Shown here: positions 59,147 through 64,000 of the stretch, one piece after another
Position numbering within the stretch: the stretch's first letter is position 1
How the letters are laid out: every line of letters starts with the position of its first letter
DNA from: Salimicrobium flavidum
GTDB lineage: Bacteria > Bacillota > Bacilli > Bacillales > Halobacillaceae
Direction: 5' to 3'
Assembly: GCF_900156645.1 (NCBI RefSeq)
Contig: NZ_FTOC01000002.1
Span: forward strand, 1 to 64,000
DNA: 64,000 nucleotides
The notes under the pieces: generated by a model
Seen by the model: only the letters and a program-made list of their open reading frames with translations
Databases searched by the model: none
Told to the model about the DNA's origin: nothing
Made by a program: the position numbers and the translations under genes

Positions 59147-60091
59147 ATGAAAAAATGTTACCAGTTTATGGGGATTTTGTTGTTAGGAATTTTATTGGCT
59201 GCATGCTCGACAGAGTCACCAGGAAATTCTTCAGAGTCTACGGGAAGTAATGATAACGAGGAAGGAGCTGACAGTGTAAAGGTTGGGATGTCCATCTCCA
59301 CCCTCAACAATCCATTCTTTGTTTCTTTGAGGGATGGAGCTGAAGCTGCTGCTGAAGATGCCGGGTATGAAATCACTACAGTAGATGCGCAGGATGACGC
59401 TGCCAAACAGGTAAATGATATTGAAGACATGTTGCAACAAAATATTGATGTGCTGTTGGTGAACCCGACAGATTCTGCAGCTGTTGTTTCGGCAATAGAA
59501 TCAGCTAACAGTGAAGGAGTGCCGGTAGTGACTGTGGATCGCACAGCAGATGGAGGAGAAGTAGTCACTCATATCGCTTCCGATAACGTAGCGGGTGGGG
59601 AAATGGCTGCCGAATTTATTGCTGAACAAGTTGGAGAAGAAGCTAATCTCGTTGAACTCGAAGGCATCCCGGGAGCATCGGCTACTCGTGAACGGGGAAA
59701 AGGTTTTCATAACGGTTTAGAGGGTATGGATGGATTAGAAGTAGTAGCATCTCAATCGGCTAATTTCAATCGATCCGAAGGTCTTACAGTCATGGAAAAC
59801 ATTATACAGGGTAATGATTCTATTGATGCGGTTTTTGCTCACAATGATGAGATGGCCCTAGGGGCTGTGGAAGCTCTTGAATCGCAATCGATGCTTGAGG
59901 ATGTAACTGTAGTCGGTTTTGATGCTACGGATGATGCGAGAACCGCGATATCTGAAGGAAGAATGGACGCTACAGTCGCTCAGCAACCTGATTTAATAGG
60001 GGAAGAAGCTATTTCTGCTGTGACCAGTATTATGAACGATGAAGAATTGGAAGAGTTTATTCCTGTCGAACTACAACTTGTCACAGAATAA
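59147..60091 (+). CDS. rbsB: Ribose-binding lipoprotein
   Basis: A 314-aa periplasmic-binding-protein-type lipoprotein (lipobox LLAAC, Cys20) with a Ser/Asn/Glu-rich linker to about residue 43. The binding-domain motifs NPFFVSLRDGAEAAA, LLVNPTDSAAV and VTVDRTADG are followed by FAHNDEMALGA. It captures extracellular ribose. ATG 59147 follows GGGAGGAA; the gene is last in the operon and a strong terminator follows. Confidence 0.95.
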   Translation: MKKCYQFMGILLLGILLAACSTESPGNSSESTGSNDNEEGADSVKVGMSISTLNNPFFVSLRDGAEAAAEDAGYEITTVDAQDDAAKQVNDIEDMLQQNIDVLLVNPTDSAAVVSAIESANSEGVPVVTVDRTADGGEVVTHIASDNVAGGEMAAEFIAEQVGEEANLVELEGIPGASATRERGKGFHNGLEGMDGLEVVASQSANFNRSEGLTVMENIIQGNDSIDAVFAHNDEMALGAVEALESQSMLEDVTVVGFDATDDARTAISEGRMDATVAQQPDLIGEEAISAVTSIMNDEELEEFIPVELQLVTE

Positions 60092-60100
60092 TTGAAACAA

Positions 60101-60144
60101 AAAAGAGAGTGCTCTCCTTAGGTGAAAAGGAGAGCACTCTCTTT
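60101..60144. terminator. Terminator of the rbs operon
   Basis: AAAGAGAGTGCTCTCC...GGAGAGCACTCTCTTT, a 16-bp stem; it also serves the convergent small gene ending at 60148. Confidence 0.88.
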
Positions 60145-60147
60145 ATA

Positions 60148-60372
60148 TTATTCCTGATTGTCGCGGTCTTTGCGGTATTTCTTTTCGCTCTGGGAATCGG
60201 TTCTCGTATTTCTTTTTTGTCTGTTTCCCTTTTCATCGATTTCGAGTTCTTCCACCGGGATATCATCTGTCAGTTCTTCTTCTTTGAATTTCTCCGCAAG
60301 GTCTGTACGTTCTTCTTCATTTATACGTTTCCGATTGTTGTCGACGTTGTGGTCTTTTTTCTTATTGCTCAT
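60148..60372 (-). CDS. Small, highly charged cytoplasmic protein
   Basis: 74 residues, more than half Asp, Glu, Lys or Arg, with no hydrophobic core, so probably intrinsically disordered. ATG 60372 follows GGTGGTGACC in the gap to pepT (minus strand). It resembles the small hydrophilic, possibly spore- or stress-linked proteins of Bacillaceae, but no family is recognised. It ends at the rbs terminator. Confidence 0.55.
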   Translation of the reverse strand: MSNKKKDHNVDNNRKRINEEERTDLAEKFKEEELTDDIPVEELEIDEKGNRQKRNTRTDSQSEKKYRKDRDNQE

Positions 60373-60401
60373 CAGGTCACCACCTTTATCAAAAATCTAT
60401 A

Positions 60402-61661
60402 TTATTTTCTTTCCTTTTTCCAGGTGGTGTTAAACCTGTCGTCGGTTGCAAATAGTTGAGCGATTTCCACGATCGTGCCGCTCGCCTTTTCCATATTGTC
60501 GAGAGAGATGTACTCGTATTTCCCGTGATAATTCTCGCCGCCTGTAAAAATATTCGGTGTCGGAAGGCCCATGAATGATAGCTGAGAGCCGTCCGTTCCT
60601 CCGCGTACCGGACGAATCAGCGGCTCGATTCCTTTATTTTTCATGGCCTGCTCCGCAGCATCGACGATTTCAAAGACGGGCTCGATTTTTTCACGCATGT
60701 TGTAGTACTGGTCTTCCATATAGAGCAAAATCGCGGACTCGCCGTAAACTTTGCGTAGTTCTTCCACCGTTTTGATGATGTAGTCTTTCTTCTGTTCGAA
60801 TTTCTTGTTGTCGTGATCACGGATGATATAGGATAACGTGGCGGTTTCTACGTCTCCTTCCATACCGACGAGGTGATAGAAACCCTGTTTATCCTCCGTG
60901 TATTCGGGTGCCTCAAAGGAAGGCAGGGAAGACATGAAGGTCATCGCCATTTTCGAGGCATGGATCATTTTGTCTTTGGCTGAACCCGGGTGCACGTTTC
61001 GTCCCTGGAACTGGATGGTGGCAGCAGCGGCGTTGAAGCTTTCGTACTCCAGCTCTCCGAGTTCACCGCCATCGATCGTGTAAGCGAAATCGGCTCCGAA
61101 CCGCTCGACATCAAAATGATGAGGTCCCTTCCCGATCTCCTCGTCGGGAGTGAAAGCGACACGGATGTCTCCATGAGGGAGGGAGGGGTTCTCGATCAGA
61201 TAGTGCATCGCCGTCATAATCTCCGCGATGCCAGCCTTGTTGTCGGCTCCGAGAAGCGTCGTTCCATCCGTCGTGATGAGTGTATGGCCTATGTACTTCA
61301 AAAGGGAAGGGAAGTCCTCGGGAGAGAGGGTCACGTTTTCATTAAGAGTCATAGCTTTTCCATCATAATCCTCCCACACTTGCGGGTTTACATTGGTTCC
61401 TGTGAAGTCCGTGGCCGTGTCTATGTGGGCGAGGAAGCCGATGACCGGCAATTCTTTGTCGGTGTTTGAAGGAAGGGTAGCCATGACATAGGCATTTTTG
61501 TCGATGGATACGTCACTCATACCGATTGCTTCCAGTTCCTCCACCAGTTTGTTGGCCAGGTCCCACTGTTTCTCTGTGGAAGGGGTCGCATCTGTCGTTT
61601 CGTCGGACTGTGTATCTATTTGGACGTAGCTCGTGAAGCGGTTTAATAGTTCCTGTTTCAT
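60402..61661 (-). CDS. pepT: Peptidase T (tripeptide aminopeptidase)
   Basis: A 419-aa M20 metallopeptidase. The zinc ligands are visible in [12 protein letters not shown] near 80, [11 protein letters not shown] near 140, TPDEEIGKG near 174 and DGGE near 197. The C-terminal [21 protein letters not shown] is the PepT signature. It removes the N-terminal residue of tripeptides. ATG 61661 follows GGAGAGA. Confidence 0.95.
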   Translation of the reverse strand: MKQELLNRFTSYVQIDTQSDETTDATPSTEKQWDLANKLVEELEAIGMSDVSIDKNAYVMATLPSNTDKELPVIGFLAHIDTATDFTGTNVNPQVWEDYDGKAMTLNENVTLSPEDFPSLLKYIGHTLITTDGTTLLGADNKAGIAEIMTAMHYLIENPSLPHGDIRVAFTPDEEIGKGPHHFDVERFGADFAYTIDGGELGELEYESFNAAAATIQFQGRNVHPGSAKDKMIHASKMAMTFMSSLPSFEAPEYTEDKQGFYHLVGMEGDVETATLSYIIRDHDNKKFEQKKDYIIKTVEELRKVYGESAILLYMEDQYYNMREKIEPVFEIVDAAEQAMKNKGIEPLIRPVRGGTDGSQLSFMGLPTPNIFTGGENYHGKYEYISLDNMEKASGTIVEIAQLFATDDRFNTTWKKERK

Positions 61662-61684
61662 GTCGGTTCTCTCCTTCGACTTCC

Positions 61685-62359
61685 TTATTTAAGTGTTTCG
61701 AGAAAATCTGAATAGATGGTGCGATAAGCTGAAAGTTCCGGCTCCTCCGCATCCGCGACTTTTCCTAAGATAGGGAGGCCGGTGGTGCGCTCGAGCATTT
61801 CCGGATTGTGACGCACACCGATGGATGGGAGTTCAGGGAAACGATTGAGGACGATTCCACGCAAATCGACGTTTTTGCTGTTTGCATAAGCGGCAGTCAT
61901 CGTCGTCTGATTGAGTGTGCCGATTCCCGCATCCGCAATCAGCAGTCCAGGCAGATTCAGGTCGTTCATCAGTTCAGGAATGCCATATTGTTCATCGATA
62001 AGCGGGACGGCGATACCTCCGGAACCCTCTACGATGACGATATCATGCATTTTTTCGAGAAAAGCGTAGTCACGGAGAATCCTTTCCGGTTCGATCAGCC
62101 TGTCCTCAAGACTCGCGGCTAGATGAGGGGATACTTTCGCGTCGAACAGATATGTACAAAGCACGTCTCCAAGGTCCGGTTCATAAACGCTCCGGTACAT
62201 ATCAGCATCGGGAGACGTCCCTTCTTCCGTAGCTCCGCACTGCACGGGTTTGTAAGGGACAGCATCAACCCCTTTTTCTCTTAATGCTTTCACCAGGGAG
62301 GTGACGAAATGCGTTTTTCCTACGTTTGAATGGGTTCCTGTTACGAATATTCCTGGCAT
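61685..62359 (-). CDS. bioD: Dethiobiotin synthetase
   Basis: A 224-aa P-loop enzyme that closes the ureido ring of dethiobiotin using CO2 and ATP. Walker [13 protein letters not shown] is at residues 7-18 and YKPVQCG near 36; [11 protein letters not shown] near 107 is the BioD glycine-rich segment. It lies alone, without bioA, bioB or bioF. ATG 62359 follows GGAAGAGA; pepT starts 23 nt downstream, so the two may share a transcript. Confidence 0.93.
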   Translation of the reverse strand: MPGIFVTGTHSNVGKTHFVTSLVKALREKGVDAVPYKPVQCGATEEGTSPDADMYRSVYEPDLGDVLCTYLFDAKVSPHLAASLEDRLIEPERILRDYAFLEKMHDIVIVEGSGGIAVPLIDEQYGIPELMNDLNLPGLLIADAGIGTLNQTTMTAAYANSKNVDLRGIVLNRFPELPSIGVRHNPEMLERTTGLPILGKVADAEEPELSAYRTIYSDFLETLK

Positions 62360-62417
62360 AGATCTCTTCCTTTCTGTCTGTTTTCATACTATCAGAAAAA
62401 AGGGATATCGGGAAAAA

Positions 62418-62447
62418 AGAAAACGACCCGTAAAAGGGCCGTTTCAA
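62418..62447 (-). terminator. Terminator after the OYE-family gene
   Basis: On the minus strand AAACGGCCC...GGGTCGTTT stem followed by a T-rich tract. Confidence 0.75.
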
Positions 62448-62453
62448 AGAAAA

Positions 62454-63554
62454 TCATCCGTTGAAAATATTCTGGTTCAGTTCATGATCTTTGACATACG
62501 CTTCCGGCAGAAGGGTTTTTTCAAAGTCGAACTCCCGCAGGTCTTCGCCTTTATCGACAAGATTCGGCAGGTCGGGATTGGCAAGAGCGCCGGTACCGAT
62601 GGCCACGAGATCAGCCTGTCCTTCTTTCAGGAGTTGGGCAGCTTTGACCGGATCTTTCAGTTGCCCGTTGGCGATTACGGTCAGCCCGCTGAAGATTTTC
62701 GCGGCTTCTGCCAATGTTTTCGTATCCTCCCCGAAGGAAGGATCGGCCGCATCGGCATCCGTCGTATGGATGAAATCGAGCGGTGCATTTCCTAGCGCTT
62801 CGAAAATCGTCCGTGCTTCTTCCTCACCGCCGGCCCATTTGTGTTCGCCGTCAGACACTTTCGCCTGGGAAATACGTATGCCTACCGGGTAGTCATCACC
62901 GACGGCAGCACGGACTTCTTCGATTACTTCGAGGACGAACTTCAATCGTTGTTCCGGTGATCCTCCGTATTCATCTGTACGCTTGTTGAAATAATCCGTC
63001 AAAAACTGATCGAGGAGATATCCGTTGGCTCCGTGCAGTTCCACGCCATCGAACCCTGCTTCTTTCGCGCGCAGAGCACTTCGTATGAATCCTTCTTTCA
63101 CTTCCACGAAGTCATGATCATCCATCGCTCTTGGCACCGGGAAGGAACCGGATCCTCCGTAAAAGCCTAACTGTTCGCCTTTTGGCTGGACAGCGGAAGG
63201 AGCGATCGTCTCCTCCGTATAAATATTTCCCTGACTCTGGGCGCCGGCATGCATAAGCTGTGCGACGATAGCAGAGCCTTCCTCGTGAACTGCTTCGACG
63301 ACCGGTTTCCATGAGTCGGCCTGGATATCACTGGCTAGGCCTGGTTGATTATTATACCCTTGGCTATAACTTTGATCAGGATAGATGCCTTCCGTGATAA
63401 TCGTTCCGAATCCGCCTTTAGCGAAACGTGCGTAGTATTCTTTCATCGTATCATTCGCCCGTCCGTCTTCTTCCGCGCTGATTCTTGTCATCGGCGAAAC
63501 GACGAAACGGTTCGCAAGCGTCTTGTTCAAAAATTCATATTCTCTGAATAGCAT
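62454..63554 (-). CDS. Old Yellow Enzyme-family NADH:flavin oxidoreductase
   Basis: About 366 aa, FMN-dependent TIM barrel. It has NRFVVSPMTRISA near 15-27, QLMHAGAQS near 97, VELHGANGYLLDQFL near 170 (catalytic His/Asn) and a C-terminal GTGALANPDLPN phosphate-binding stretch. It probably reduces activated alkenes or enones; the substrate is unknown. ATG 63563 is only 3 nt behind AAGGAG while ATG 63554 is 12 nt away, so the start is uncertain. Confidence 0.9.
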   Translation of the reverse strand: MLFREYEFLNKTLANRFVVSPMTRISAEEDGRANDTMKEYYARFAKGGFGTIITEGIYPDQSYSQGYNNQPGLASDIQADSWKPVVEAVHEEGSAIVAQLMHAGAQSQGNIYTEETIAPSAVQPKGEQLGFYGGSGSFPVPRAMDDHDFVEVKEGFIRSALRAKEAGFDGVELHGANGYLLDQFLTDYFNKRTDEYGGSPEQRLKFVLEVIEEVRAAVGDDYPVGIRISQAKVSDGEHKWAGGEEEARTIFEALGNAPLDFIHTTDADAADPSFGEDTKTLAEAAKIFSGLTVIANGQLKDPVKAAQLLKEGQADLVAIGTGALANPDLPNLVDKGEDLREFDFEKTLLPEAYVKDHELNQNIFNG

Positions 63555-63725
63555 ATTGCCCATTCACTCCTTAAGTGAAAAAAAGTAGTACAAGCATCAC
63601 TCCATAGATATTTCCTTTTTTCTCGATTTCGAAACATGTAAAAACGAGAGAATGCTTCCTGTTATATCTTTCCACATTTATGATAATATGATAGTGGAAT
63701 AAGTAATGGGGGTGCGAGTATCATC

Positions 63726-64000
63726 ATTAATAAGAAATGGGTCCATGAACTATTGAAACCGCTTTTTTTAGTGGTCGGCATTTTCTTCATCAGTACTTCT
63801 TCATTGTTCGTTTCGCCGGAAGGCTTCCGGTGGCCAGACATCGACCGGATTGCAGCGACAGGGTTGGCCATGGCGAACCCGGAGCAATTGATTTACATAA
63901 ACCTCACTTCGGGAGTGGAACGGGAACTTTTTCCGATTATCTGGAAGGCGTTCGGAAGTTCCATGAGCGTGCTTGGCCTAGCGCTCCTCCTTTCGTTTGT
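63726..64000 (+). CDS. ABC transporter permease, N-terminal part (runs off the window)
   Basis: A hydrophobic frame begins near 63720 and is open to the end. Its first helix (LLKPLFLVVGIFFISTSSLF) and an extracytoplasmic loop with a second helix resemble the N-terminus of oligopeptide/nickel-type permeases (OppB/AppB). No ATG, GTG or TTG lies in frame at the right distance from the ribosome site GGGGGTG (63709-63715). An ATC or ATT start (63720-63728) or a frameshift near the 5' end are the options. A likely binding protein or ATPase would lie beyond the window. Confidence 0.6.
   Translation, partial: MNKKWVHELLKPLFLVVGIFFISTSSLFVSPEGFRWPDIDRIAATGLAMANPEQLIYINLTSGVERELFPIIWKAFGSSMSVLGLALLLSF

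Overview
The window is a chromosomal segment of a Gram-positive, spore-forming-type Bacillaceae bacterium. A moderately halophilic genus such as Halobacillus or Salimicrobium is the best guess. The reasons are strong Shine-Dalgarno sites with some TTG and GTG starts, Bacillus-type operators (Rex, PerR, CcpA cre), a class I preQ1 riboswitch, acidic proteins, and families of long palindromic repeats of a kind seen in Bacillaceae. Most genes are ordinary chromosomal functions in short operons closed by clear intrinsic terminators. No rRNA, tRNA or CRISPR array was found.

Layout. 1-2100: an AT-rich accessory island with a secreted peptide precursor that may be a bacteriocin, two small membrane proteins, an IS3 transposase remnant and a roughly 90-bp inverted repeat at its edges. 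2115-7700: Rex-controlled NADH oxidase, the queCDE preQ0 operon behind a preQ1 riboswitch, a DUF421 membrane protein and a zinc-ribbon protein. 8080-14830: gluconate permease with a divergent RpiR regulator, nitroreductase, SDR with a divergent TetR regulator, and a GltS-type symporter. 15470-19800: MurJ-like flippase plus ATP-grasp enzyme, a beta-hydroxyacid dehydrogenase and SpeG. 20300-25300: an HxlR regulator, an acyl-CoA-dehydrogenase-like flavoenzyme, a DUF4242 protein and an SsuABC/TauABC-like importer; the two operons share a near-identical promoter module. 25650-36555: a divergent MurE paralogue, AEC transporter, DUF1206, lipid kinase, IlvA, GNAT, RNase H-like protein, amidohydrolase, small membrane proteins, a possible HEPN-CBS protein and a pRiA4b ORF-3-like protein. 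37119-42471: a PfeT-type P1B-4 ATPase (PerR box), lactate permease (Rex box) and an MCP. 42674-53350: a disrupted EAL gene, OsmC, arsDA plus a HesB-like gene, glutathione peroxidase, WrbA, a C45 peptidase, a truncated VOC gene, UspA, GGDEF and a gutted aldo/keto reductase. 53500-60091: GPP34 and a complete rbsRKDACB operon of visibly lower GC. 60148-64000: a small acidic protein, PepT, BioD, an OYE-family reductase and the start of an ABC permease.

Themes. Redox and metal control recurs. Rex operators precede both NADH oxidase and lactate permease, the two ways of dealing with excess NADH. A PerR box precedes the iron-efflux-type ATPase, and peroxidase, OsmC, WrbA and arsenic genes lie nearby. 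A second theme is repeat-driven remodelling. Three repeat groups (A: 150-180 bp palindromes; a 281-bp MITE-like element in two almost identical copies; B: stem-loop arrays) fill nearly all large intergenic gaps. They supply gene ends: the MITE provides the last 12 codons of the flavoenzyme, B arrays abut the stop codons of three genes, and a half A repeat replaces the 5' end of a VOC gene. The best candidates for an undescribed system are the AT-rich peptide cassette, the HxlR-linked flavoenzyme/transporter regulon and the repeat B units at gene ends.
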